Source of the DNA: Desulfobacteraceae bacterium
Lineage (GTDB): Bacteria; Desulfobacterota; Desulfobacteria; Desulfobacterales; JAJDOA01
Length of the DNA stretch: 35,135 nt
Reading direction: 5' to 3'
NCBI GenBank assembly: GCA_022340405.1
Contig: JAJDOA010000203.1
Coordinates: 1 to 35,135 of the forward strand
The notes under the pieces are model-generated. The model was not told where the DNA came from. It ran no database searches and worked only from the letters and a program-made list of their open reading frames with translations. Shown here piece by piece: positions 1-7,008 of the stretch (position 1 is its first letter; every line of letters begins with the position of its first letter). Made by a program: the position numbers and the translations under genes.

Positions 1-1418
1 TGGCTTTTTTCCATCGGGAACGAACCGGTGTTCTCATGTCCCGCATCACCAACGATGTCAACGTTGTCAAAGCCATGGTTTCCACTGCGGTCACCGGGAC
101 CCTGCGGGATGCTTTCACCATCATGGGCCTGACGTTTGTGATTTTCTACCGGGACTGGAAGATGGCCCTGTTTGCGTTCTTCATCCTTCCCCTGGCCTTT
201 TACCCCGTCGTGGAATTCGGCCGCCGCGTGCGACGGGTGAGCACGGGCTGTCAGGAGGCCATGGCCGACATGAGTTCCTTTCTTCACGAGACCCTCGCCG
301 GCAACAAGATCGTAAAGGCCTTCGGTCGGGAAACCTATGAAAAGGAGCGGTTCTTCGAAAAGACGCGCCGCCTGTTCCAACTGGAGCTACGTGCCGTCGT
401 GGCCCGGTCTCTTTCTTCGCCGGTCATGGAAGTGCTGGCCGGTATCGGTATCGCTTTCATCATCTGGTACGGCGGCTCCCGGGTCATCGAAGGAACCCAC
501 ACAGCCGGTACTTTCGTATCGTTTCTCGGGGCTGTGATTCTGCTCTACGACCCGGTAAAAAAGCTGACACACCTCAATAACGCCATCCAGCAGGGAATGG
601 CCGCGGTGGAACGCATCTACGATGTGCTGGAGGCCGAGTCGAATATCGTCGAGGCGGACAGCCCCCTTACGCTTCCGGAAGGCAGCCACCGGGTCGTTTT
701 CCACGAAGTCTTTTTTTCCTACGACGGAGACGAGATGGTTCTCAAGGATATCCGCCTCGATGTCCAGCCCGGGGAGGTGCTTGCCCTCGTGGGCATGTCC
801 GGCGGCGGCAAGACATCCCTGGTGAACCTGATTCCACGCTTCTACGATGTCCACAGCGGTGCGGTGCGCATCGACGGTTTCGACGTACGCGATCTGTCCA
901 TTGGATCGCTTCGGGAACAGATCGCCATCGTCACGCAAGAGCCGATCCTTTTCAACGACACGGTGCGAAACAACATTGCCTACGGCAAGCCCGACGCAAC
1001 CGATGAGGAGATCCGTCAGGCGGCCATAGCGGCCTATGCACACGATTTCATTACTGGATTTCCGAAAGGATATGAAACGGGGATCGGGGAGCTGGGCAGC
1101 CGGCTCTCCGGGGGCGAGAAACAGCGGATCTGCATCGCAAGGGCGCTGCTCAAGGACGCACCGATCCTGATTCTCGACGAGGCCACCTCATCGCTGGATA
1201 CCGAGTCGGAAATGCTTGTGCAGCGTGCACTGGAAAATCTGATGGAGGGCCGTACCACTTTCGTCATCGCCCACCGTCTTTCCACCATTGCCTATGCGGA
1301 CCGCATCGTGGTGCTGGTAAACGGCCGCATCGTCGAGCAGGGCCAGCACCAGCAGCTGCTCGCCGCAGGAAAGGAGTATTTCAAACTCCACCAGCTGCAG
1401 GTCAAAGAAGGTCCTTAG
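1..1418 (+). CDS. msbA: Lipid A export ATP-binding/permease protein MsbA (5' end outside window)
   Basis: ABC half-transporter that flips lipid A-core across the inner membrane. The reading frame is open from base 3, before the first ATG at 36; the residues upstream of that ATG (AFFHRERTGVL) match the end of an intracellular loop of ABC exporters, so the gene starts left of the window. The permease half has several hydrophobic helices (about 100-560). The ATPase half has a Walker A GMSGGGKT (about 791-814), an LSGGE signature (about 1104-1118), a Walker B ILILDEATSSLD and an H-loop IAHRLS. Two Gly in the Walker A are slightly unusual but functional. It stops at TAG 1416-1418, which coincides with the left end of a repeat element. 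The LPS context supports MsbA over a generic exporter; other ABC exporters of this family cannot be fully excluded. Confidence 0.9.
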   Translation, partial: AFFHRERTGVLMSRITNDVNVVKAMVSTAVTGTLRDAFTIMGLTFVIFYRDWKMALFAFFILPLAFYPVVEFGRRVRRVSTGCQEAMADMSSFLHETLAGNKIVKAFGRETYEKERFFEKTRRLFQLELRAVVARSLSSPVMEVLAGIGIAFIIWYGGSRVIEGTHTAGTFVSFLGAVILLYDPVKKLTHLNNAIQQGMAAVERIYDVLEAESNIVEADSPLTLPEGSHRVVFHEVFFSYDGDEMVLKDIRLDVQPGEVLALVGMSGGGKTSLVNLIPRFYDVHSGAVRIDGFDVRDLSIGSLREQIAIVTQEPILFNDTVRNNIAYGKPDATDEEIRQAAIAAYAHDFITGFPKGYETGIGELGSRLSGGEKQRICIARALLKDAPILILDEATSSLDTESEMLVQRALENLMEGRTTFVIAHRLSTIAYADRIVVLVNGRIVEQGQHQQLLAAGKEYFKLHQLQVKEGP

Positions 1419-1489
1419 TGTTGTGTCCCGGATATTTCTTCAAAAAACATAGCCACAGCAAAGCCTCCAGGCCACGACCGAGGGGGGCC

Positions 1490-1515
1490 AAATCCGAATT
1501 TCGATATTCGGATTT
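1490..1515. other. Perfect hairpin behind msbA
   Basis: AAATCCGAAT (1490-1499) and ATTCGGATTT (1506-1515) are exact reverse complements with a 6-base loop. There is no T-run directly after it. It could stabilise the msbA transcript 3' end or be part of the surrounding palindromic element. Confidence 0.5.
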
Positions 1516-1550
1516 CGTGCTTTGCCGATCGAATCCTTAAGATCGACCCA

Positions 1551-1574
1551 AAGAAAGGCCGTTCCTTTTTTTTC
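1551..1574 (+). terminator. Weak candidate terminator after msbA
   Basis: AAGAAAGG pairs with the following CCTTTTTT across the loop CCGTT (one G-T pair), and the T-run continues to 1573. The stem has only two G-C pairs, so the call is weak. It lies about 135 bp after the msbA stop and would separate msbA from mglA. Confidence 0.3.
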
Positions 1575-1595
1575 GTAATTTGTGGGACAAGATAC

Positions 1596-1760
1596 TATGA
1601 TGTTGTGGACAAGCAATCATTCCACCCTCAGACAAGAGGCACTCCGATATGTTTCGGATCCAGCGTGTCATCCCGCAATGCGGGAGACCCATCGAACACC
1701 CCTGGGGGCTCCGAGGGAAACTCACCGTTCGCATTGCTTTATCCATTTAGAAATCTTGAC
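1596..1760. repeat. Diverged copy of the 21665-21801 repeat element
   Basis: The left 28 bases from TA 1596 align without gaps to the left end of the element at 21665 (22 of 28 identical, including TTGTGGA versus CTGTGGA and the shared CATTCC). The two then share TCAGACAAGAGGC and a CATCCCGC-ATGCGGGA hairpin (about 1667-1685). Near 1740 it again carries TTTATCCA like the right end of the other copy, but the right boundary is blurred, so the end is approximate. It starts at the very TA that closes element A, so the two lie head-to-tail on one TA. Confidence 0.55.
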
Positions 1761-1789
1761 TTTTTGAGGTTAGATGGTAAGGTGCAGAC

Positions 1790-1955
1790 GGCATCTTTTA
1801 CCCGGTAACCCGGCCGGGAGACGCAATCCCTCCGGTGCTAGGGAATGGACCGGCAAGCACCGGATCCGGAGCGGTGATGCGACGAATCGAGCTTTCTTAG
1901 AGGGTATTCCGGCGTGCCGGATACTGCAGCACGGGGACGCTGAATCCCCGAAAGG
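1790..1955 (+). promoter_or_regulatory. Structured leader candidate upstream of mglA
   Basis: Three stable hairpins follow each other in the 250 bases before mglA: CCGGTGCT/AGCACCGG (1832-1839 with 1856-1863), GTATTCCGGC/GCCGGATAC (1904-1924) and CGGGGA/TCCCCG (1932-1950). A short GGGA/TCCC hairpin with an ACGCAA loop sits at 1816-1830. I could not match it to a named riboswitch class. A -35-like TTGACT is at 1756-1761, but no good -10 is seen at normal spacing. It could be a leader RNA of mglA, or the remains of further repeat elements. Confidence 0.3.
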
Positions 1956-2035
1956 CACATCCGCCATGCCGTAGCGATCGGTCCAGTGACTTTACTCGGT
2001 ATGCAGGGATCGATTTCCGCCGAAGGGATGATTCC

Positions 2036-2641
2036 ATGGCGTTCATCAACCCGAGAACGAAGGAAATTCAGGCGAAAATCGTCTATTACGGTCCTGGACG
2101 GGGAGGAAAGACGACCAATCTGGAGTGGATTTACAGCCACTTCCGCAGCCGGATCCAGTCCGATATTGTGTCGTTGAAAACCTCGGGAGACCGGACCATC
2201 TTTTTCGATTTCCTACCGATGGAAGTCGGAAAGATTTTTGGCCACAAAGTCCGAGTGCAGCTGTACACGGTCCCCGGCCAGATCAAATACAACGCCACCC
2301 GAAAACTGGTCCTTCGGGGAGCGGACGGCATCGTTTTCGTTGCGGACAGCATGACAGCGGTGCGTAAAAAGAACCTGCACTCCTTGAAAAACCTTCACGA
2401 AAACTTGAAAAGCTACCGACGGAGCATCTTCAAGGTGCCCTTGGTCCTGCAATACAACAAAGTGGATTTGGCCGAACAGGGAATCCCCATCACACCGTTT
2501 GAGGTGATGCAGAAAGATCTGAACACCCAGTTGAAAGTCCCCGCCTTCAAAGCCAGTGCCCTTACCGGTCTCAACGTGACCCAAACCCTAAAAAAAATCA
2601 CGGAACTGACGATGCTGTCCATCCGGAAGCATCTGGAGTAG
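2036..2641 (+). CDS. mglA: MglA-like Ras-superfamily small GTPase
   Basis: A 201-residue Ras-like GTPase of the MglA family, which sets cell polarity and steers gliding or pili in Myxococcus. It has the P-loop GPGRGGKT (residues 19-26), TVPGQ in place of the usual DTAGQ-like switch II motif (78-82), the base-specificity motif NKVD (141-144) and a late SALTG. The length matches the family (about 195). Start ATG 2036 has AAGGGATGA just upstream. There is no MglB roadblock partner gene next to it, unlike the mglBA operon of Myxococcus. The nearest downstream gene is a membrane sensor (3127-4320), separated by a repeat element. MglA-type function here is inferred from family; the output is unknown. 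Confidence 0.85.
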   Translation: MAFINPRTKEIQAKIVYYGPGRGGKTTNLEWIYSHFRSRIQSDIVSLKTSGDRTIFFDFLPMEVGKIFGHKVRVQLYTVPGQIKYNATRKLVLRGADGIVFVADSMTAVRKKNLHSLKNLHENLKSYRRSIFKVPLVLQYNKVDLAEQGIPITPFEVMQKDLNTQLKVPAFKASALTGLNVTQTLKKITELTMLSIRKHLE

Positions 2642-2772
2642 AATCCATTTCAAAATTCTGTCCTGTTTCCGCCATGGGTGGCTATGGAAATGTAGGGACG
2701 GAGATAAATTCCGCCCCTGTGAAAAGCAAGAAAATGGCCTTTCCAATCGGAACCTACTTTCGGCAAATGCAC

Positions 2773-2942
2773 TAGGGGCTGTTTCTAATTTAGGATTTTG
2801 GTTCAAGGTCAAGGAGGATTCGAGTTTTCAGCCGCCCCGGTTGCACCGGGATCTGCGACACGAATACGGCTGTATTTCGAGGACTGGAAACGAGGACCCG
2901 ACGCCGAGATGGGACCAAAAGACAATTTAGAAACAGCCCCTA
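2773..2942. repeat. MITE-like element B, copy 1
   Basis: About 170 bp with perfect 16-bp terminal inverted repeats: TAGGGGCTGTTTCTAA at the left (2773-2788) and its exact reverse complement at 2927-2942. TA at both ends fits a TA target duplication. The core (GGTTCAAGGTCAAGGAGGAT ... TGTATTTCGAGGACTGG ... GAGGACCCGACGCC) is shared with copies at 9304, 23367 and 25214. This copy carries about 25 extra bases in the middle (around 2838-2862). No transposase is encoded. Confidence 0.8.
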
Positions 2943-3039
2943 ATCATGTTTTCGACAGTGGGGCTGGTGCTGCAGTCAACCGATGCCGCCCCACCGGGTG
3001 CGTCCGGCATCCACAAGCAGGGTTTTTCCCGGCTGGCCA

Positions 3040-3059
3040 TCGACAGTGATCACAGTCGA
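3040..3059. promoter_or_regulatory. Operator-like palindrome upstream of the sensor gene
   Basis: TCGACAGTGATCACAGTCGA reads the same on both strands except for one symmetric position pair (A opposite A), with a GTGATCAC centre, flanked by A and T (3039-3060). It resembles a dimeric regulator site, but it does not match a CRP/FNR site exactly. It is 68 bases before GTG 3127. Confidence 0.35.
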
Positions 3060-3113
3060 TACGGCTGCTGAAAGCTGGAGGCGAAGCGATCCGCGCGCCT
3101 TTGACCGTAGCGA

Positions 3114-3120
3114 GGGAGGT
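3114..3120 (+). promoter_or_regulatory. Ribosome-binding site that decides the 3127 start
   Basis: GGGAGGT, 6 bases before GTG 3127, directly precedes the first residue of the zinc ribbon. The ATG at 2983 has no comparable site. This supports the shorter protein. Confidence 0.7.
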
Positions 3121-3126
3121 GGTATT

Positions 3127-4320
3127 GTGCGTGTCACGTGTGGGTATTGTGGGAAGAAGTACCGATTCGATGAGCGAAAGATGACTTCGGATACGGCCCG
3201 GTTGCGGTGCAAGTCCTGTTCGCATGTCATTACCGTCAACAAGTCGAGCGAGACGCCTTCCGAGCCCTCCGGCGCCGCTCCGAAGCCGGCACCGGCGGCC
3301 TCGCCTTCGGCGCACCGACCCGCAGCGGCTGCCTCCGCTCAGCCGGAGATGCAGCCGAAACCGACACCGGTCGTCGCCTCACAGGCCGCCTCCGAGATCG
3401 ACCACGGACGTTTCGGTCTTTTTCCCAAGCTTATCCTCCTGACGCTTCTCGTCGGCCTGGTACCCTTTTTTCTGTTCTGGTATCTGAACTTCAGTGATGC
3501 CCGTGCTCGGATGCGTTCCGACACCGAGCGGCTGATGTCATGGATCGCTCGGGGACAGATGGCCCGGTTGGACGAGTGGCTGGACGAGAACCAGCGGATT
3601 CTGCAGGCAGCCGCGCGAATGCCCGACATCCTCTCCATGAACCGATTGCGACAGGAGCCCGTTCTCCAGGCGATTCAGCGGACGTATCCCTGGATGCTAC
3701 GGGTCTGTACCGTGGATCACCGCGGCAGGAACAAAGCCCGAAGCGACGGAAAACCGCTCCAGGACGTTTCCGGCATGCGGTACTACCAGGATATCGTGGA
3801 TGGGAAGTCCGTCGCCTGGCAGACGCTCATGGAAAAGCAGTCTCGATCACCTTCCCTCGCCCTGGCCGTCCCCATCCACTCCGGTGACGCGTTGGTGGGG
3901 AGCATGACGGCGGTCATGAATGTCGACGACATCGGCGAGGCCATGGCCGATCTGGAGAAGGGTGGAAACGGACACGTTTTTCTGGTGGATGATAGGGGCA
4001 TTGTTCTCTACCATTCGGTCCAGGCCTTTATCGAAGCCCGGAAAAATCTCAACACCCATCCCCTCGTCGCTGCCTACCGGCGGCAACGACAGCCCCTGGC
4101 GATGGAATTCACCGGATCCGAAGAAGTTCCGAGTCTCGGCTATGTCCTTGGCAACCCGCATGGTTGGGTTCTGGCTGTCGTCCAACAGGAGGAGGCCCTA
4201 TACGGCGAGCTGGGCAAGATACGGATTCTGGCGTTTTTGCTGATGGGAGGTACTGTGGCGTGGGCCGTGCTGATGGCTTGGCTTGCCGCCCGGAAACTCA
4301 GTGGGTCGATAAATCCTTGA
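3127..4320 (+). CDS. Zinc-ribbon/dCache membrane sensor lacking an output domain
   Basis: A 397-residue protein. Residues 1-33 are an MJ0042-type zinc ribbon (Cys5, Cys8, Cys28, Cys31), then a Pro/Ala-rich linker (about 42-90), a membrane helix (99-120), an extracytoplasmic dCache_1-like sensor (about 125-360) and a second helix (about 365-388), ending in ARKLSGSINP. This layout is that of a chemoreceptor or sensor kinase, but the HAMP and output domain that normally follow the second helix are missing; the stop comes about where a HAMP would begin. The next 130 bases show no HAMP in any + frame. The protein may be truncated, or the N-terminal cytoplasmic zinc ribbon may itself be the output. 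GTG start chosen for its ribosome-binding site. No name recognised. Confidence 0.75.
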   Translation: MRVTCGYCGKKYRFDERKMTSDTARLRCKSCSHVITVNKSSETPSEPSGAAPKPAPAASPSAHRPAAAASAQPEMQPKPTPVVASQAASEIDHGRFGLFPKLILLTLLVGLVPFFLFWYLNFSDARARMRSDTERLMSWIARGQMARLDEWLDENQRILQAAARMPDILSMNRLRQEPVLQAIQRTYPWMLRVCTVDHRGRNKARSDGKPLQDVSGMRYYQDIVDGKSVAWQTLMEKQSRSPSLALAVPIHSGDALVGSMTAVMNVDDIGEAMADLEKGGNGHVFLVDDRGIVLYHSVQAFIEARKNLNTHPLVAAYRRQRQPLAMEFTGSEEVPSLGYVLGNPHGWVLAVVQQEEALYGELGKIRILAFLLMGGTVAWAVLMAWLAARKLSGSINP

Positions 4321-4446
4321 TTGACGACTGCAGTTCGCATAAAATCAAAAATTTGGCAATAAATACGAAGTCGTTCCGACAACAACCCAGTAGGCCACGG
4401 CGGATGGCAGCCGGTTGGGGCCACACCGCGGAGAAAACCATCATCG

Positions 4447-5217
4447 ATGAAACCGCGCCGAACCCATAACGGATCCGGCTCGCTGGACCTGAGTGTGGTC
4501 GTCCCGGTAAAGGACGAGGCCGAAAGCGTTTTTCCACTGGCCCGTGAAATCTCCGAGGCCCTGAACGATAGGCCCTGGCAATGGGAGTGCCTGTGGATCG
4601 ACGATGGATCCACGGATGACACGCTCGCGCACCTGGTTCGCATTCGCAGCGAGGACGAGCGGCACCATTGGCTCGCGTTGGAACACAACTACGGGCAGTC
4701 GGCGGCGCTGGCTGCGGGCTTTTCGGCGGCGCGGGGAAGGATCGTCGTGACGCTGGACGGGGACGGACAGAACGATCCCAAGGGGATTCCCCCTCTGGTG
4801 GAGCGGCTGGTGTCAACGGATGCACACATGGTCAACGGTTGGCGCTCTCACCGCCGGGACAACGCTGTGCGCAGGCTCTCCTCCTCCGTATCCAATGCTT
4901 TTCGGAACCGTGTGACGGGGGAGCGAATTCGGGACGTAGGGTGCTCCCTTCGCGCCTTTCGGCACGAGTGCGTTTCGGATGTTCCTGTGTTCAAGGGGAT
5001 GCATCGTTTTTTACCCACCCTGGTGCGAATGGCCGGCTGGGACCGGATCGAGGAAATGCCGGTGCCGCATCGCCCCCGAAGATTCGGTGAGACCAAATAC
5101 GGGATTCACAATCGATTGTGGGTCGGTTTGATGGACACGTTTGCGGTACGATGGATGCAGCGGCGCATGGTGCGCCCCCGCATCCGATCCTCCTCCTACG
5201 GAAAATCGGAAGGATAA
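4447..5217 (+). CDS. Family 2 glycosyltransferase, DPM1/ArnC-like
   Basis: A 256-residue GT2 enzyme expected to load a sugar from a nucleotide donor onto undecaprenyl phosphate at the cytoplasmic face. The GT-A fold motifs are SVVVPVKDE (16-24), IDDGST (51-56) and LDGDGQND (103-110, metal/nucleotide binding); GCSLRAF near 165-175 and HRPRRFGETKYG near the C-terminus match DPM1-like enzymes. It lacks the C-terminal membrane helices seen in ArnC, so it is soluble or peripheral. It is followed 5 bases later by a LAB_N protein and then by an ArnT-like transferase. This order suggests one pathway: polyprenyl-sugar made here, used by the ArnT-like enzyme. The sugar is not known. Confidence 0.85.
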   Translation: MKPRRTHNGSGSLDLSVVVPVKDEAESVFPLAREISEALNDRPWQWECLWIDDGSTDDTLAHLVRIRSEDERHHWLALEHNYGQSAALAAGFSAARGRIVVTLDGDGQNDPKGIPPLVERLVSTDAHMVNGWRSHRRDNAVRRLSSSVSNAFRNRVTGERIRDVGCSLRAFRHECVSDVPVFKGMHRFLPTLVRMAGWDRIEEMPVPHRPRRFGETKYGIHNRLWVGLMDTFAVRWMQRRMVRPRIRSSSYGKSEG

Positions 5218-5222
5218 GGTGT

Positions 5223-5495
5223 ATGAACGCTCTGTGGTTGGGGGTGGGCTTTTTTGCCCAGGCCCTGTTTTCTGCCAGATTTCTGGTACAGTGGATCGCC
5301 AGCGAGAGAGCCGGCAAGAGTATCGTTCCCCATTTGTTCTGGTGGCTGAGCATTGCCGGCTCAGCGATGCTGCTCGTGTACGCCGTCCATCGGAAAGACC
5401 CTGTCTTCATCCTCGGACAATCGGCCGGACTGTTCATTTACACCCGGAACCTGTACCTGATCCACAAGGAGAAGAGGAGTCTCTGTGGGGATTGA
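5223..5495 (+). CDS. LAB_N domain small membrane protein
   Basis: A 90-residue membrane protein matching the lipid-A-disaccharide synthase N-terminal domain (LAB_N, Pfam PF07578): ARFLVQW, SIVPHLFWWLS and the C-terminal GQSAGLFIYTRNLYLI are typical. Three hydrophobic helices fill the protein. It stands alone, not fused to LpxB. LAB_N proteins often sit between a DPM1-like GT2 and an ArnT-like transferase, as here; helping move or hold the lipid-linked sugar is an inference. Start ATG 5223 is preceded by AAGGATAAGG. It overlaps the next gene by 11 bases. Confidence 0.85.
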   Translation: MNALWLGVGFFAQALFSARFLVQWIASERAGKSIVPHLFWWLSIAGSAMLLVYAVHRKDPVFILGQSAGLFIYTRNLYLIHKEKRSLCGD

Positions 5496-7008
5496 CCGGC
5501 CGAGGACCGGGAAAGAGCGGATGGTTTTCCTTCTTCTGGTTTCCCTGGCGACCGCCTTTGCCTTCCAGGGCTCCCGGGGGCTGTTCGAGACCTCCGAGGG
5601 GCGGTATGCCGAATGCGCCCGCGAGATGGTGGAGAGCGGCAACTACATGGAGCCGACGCTGGGGTACCGCCCGCACTGGACCAAACCTCCGGTAACCTAC
5701 TGGGTGATTGCCGCCGGCATCCGCATGTTCGGCTCTTCGGAGTGGGCCGTGCGGTTTTTCCACGCGCTGGCGCTGGTGGCGACCGTCGGCATGCTCTATT
5801 GGATCGGACGGACCGCCTGGGACGCCCACACGGGGTGGATCGCAGCGTGCATCTATGCGACGTCGCCTCTGGCCGTGTTCGGGGCCTTCACGCTGACCAC
5901 CGATGCCCTGCTGACCCTGTGGGAGGTGGCAGCTGCGGGGTGCTTCGTCCGGGCGGCTGTGGAAAAGGACATCCAGCGATCCCGCTGCTGGATCCACGCC
6001 ATGTGGGGCTTTTTTGGACTCGGTTTTCTCACCAAAGGCCCCCCGGCGCTGCTGCCCCTGCTGCCCCTTTTGGCCTGGCGCCTTCTTTCCGGCCGGCGCT
6101 TTCCGGTTGCGACGGTCTTGGGGCTGGGGCTGTTTGGATTCGTCGGCTTTTCATGGTATCTGCTGGTGACTGCACGGAATCCGGATCTGTTCGGTTATTT
6201 CATCGGCGAAGAGATCCTCGGCCGCATCCGCTCGAACGAGGTGCACAACCCCGAATGGTACAAACCGTTTACCTTGTACCTTCCTGTGATCGTGTTCGCC
6301 ATCGGACCGTGGTTGTACGGATGGATCCGAGGCCTCCGGACACCGTGGAAAAACCCGTTCCGCCGATTTGTAGAGGATCTGCGCCTTTCCGGGTTTGCCT
6401 CGCTGATGGTACTCTGGATCGCCCTGCCGCTTCTCATTTTTTCGATGGTCAAAAGCCGGCTGCCGCTGTACCTGCTGCCGCTCACGGCGCCGTTGGCACT
6501 GCTGTCCGCCCGCGGCATCTGCCGCGACCGGTCGAAGGCGGTCACCAGACGGCGCGTGGGGTGGATCGCCCTTTTGACGGCTGCCCTCTTGGTTGGACTG
6601 AAGGGGGGCGCCGCCTACATACCGCATTCGGATAACATGGCCCAGCTTCATTCCTTCCTGAAGGCGTTTTCAGACGACCGACCGCTTCGAGTGGCCAGCT
6701 TTGTCGGAGGGAAGAAACTATACGGCCTGCAGTACTACCTGAACGGAAATCTGCAGCGGCTGACCTGGAACGGAGAGGAGACCTATGCGGATGCGTCTCT
6801 CGGAAAATACTTGAAATCCTTGCCGATATCCGGCTCTTCCGCATTTTCCACGATGGTGGTCCACCCGAAATATGACAAGGAACTGCAGCTGATTCTCGCC
6901 CGATACAGGGTTTCCTTTCAGGAGGCCAAGGGGCGGTTTTGGAACCTTTACCATGTTTCCGCCGAGCCTGCCGCGGAAACGATTCTGTTCCGGAAGGCTG
7001 GTTCATGA
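5485..7008 (+). CDS. ArnT/PMT-like polyprenyl-phosphate-sugar transferase
   Basis: A 507-residue multi-helix membrane glycosyltransferase (GT39/GT83 type). It has the acidic first loop motif ETSEGRYAE (35-43; compare DExRYAE in ArnT) and RPHWTKPPVTYW (about 61-72), followed by about ten hydrophobic helices and a C-terminal soluble domain (about 380-507). It should transfer a sugar from undecaprenyl phosphate to lipid A or another acceptor on the periplasmic side. GTG 5485 overlaps the preceding gene and has AGGAGAAGAGGAG upstream; ATG 5521 is an alternative start. The partners resemble the galactosamine-adding FlmF/FlmK pair of Francisella more than a full arn operon, since no arnA, arnB or arnD is seen here. 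Confidence 0.85.
   Translation: MGIDRPRTGKERMVFLLLVSLATAFAFQGSRGLFETSEGRYAECAREMVESGNYMEPTLGYRPHWTKPPVTYWVIAAGIRMFGSSEWAVRFFHALALVATVGMLYWIGRTAWDAHTGWIAACIYATSPLAVFGAFTLTTDALLTLWEVAAAGCFVRAAVEKDIQRSRCWIHAMWGFFGLGFLTKGPPALLPLLPLLAWRLLSGRRFPVATVLGLGLFGFVGFSWYLLVTARNPDLFGYFIGEEILGRIRSNEVHNPEWYKPFTLYLPVIVFAIGPWLYGWIRGLRTPWKNPFRRFVEDLRLSGFASLMVLWIALPLLIFSMVKSRLPLYLLPLTAPLALLSARGICRDRSKAVTRRRVGWIALLTAALLVGLKGGAAYIPHSDNMAQLHSFLKAFSDDRPLRVASFVGGKKLYGLQYYLNGNLQRLTWNGEETYADASLGKYLKSLPISGSSAFSTMVVHPKYDKELQLILARYRVSFQEAKGRFWNLYHVSAEPAAETILFRKAGS

Larger units (their letters stand above)
1416..1597. repeat. MITE-like palindromic element A at the msbA stop codon
   Basis: A non-coding stretch of about 182 bp whose ends are imperfect inverted repeats starting with TA: the left end reads TAGTGTTGTGTCCCG and the right end, reverse-complemented, TAGTATCTTGTCCCA (10 of 15 identical). 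The left TA is the TA of the msbA stop codon. Inside is a perfect 10-bp hairpin (1490-1515) and an A/T-rich stem followed by eight T (1551-1574). The left end recurs at 21319. The ends are only partly matched, so the element is degenerate or the right boundary is uncertain. Confidence 0.5.
2642..3126 (+). other. Gene-free spacer between mglA and the sensor gene
   Basis: No convincing gene. It holds a palindromic element (2773-2942), an operator-like palindrome (3040-3059) and the ribosome-binding site of the next gene (3114-3120). An open frame from ATG 2983 runs into the next gene, but its first 48 residues look non-conserved and cover the palindrome. I see nothing further in 2642-2772. Confidence 0.6.

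Noticed and set aside
1801-1863. Possible c-di-GMP (GEMM) riboswitch, because of GGTAACC and ACGCAA
   Set aside because: The conserved GGCAAACC and CGCAAAGCC blocks and the terminal GGGTTGCC are not matched; kept only as an unassigned structured leader.
2983-3126. ATG-started N-terminal extension of the sensor gene
   Set aside because: No ribosome-binding site, covers an operator-like palindrome; the zinc ribbon starts exactly at GTG 3127 behind GGGAGGT.
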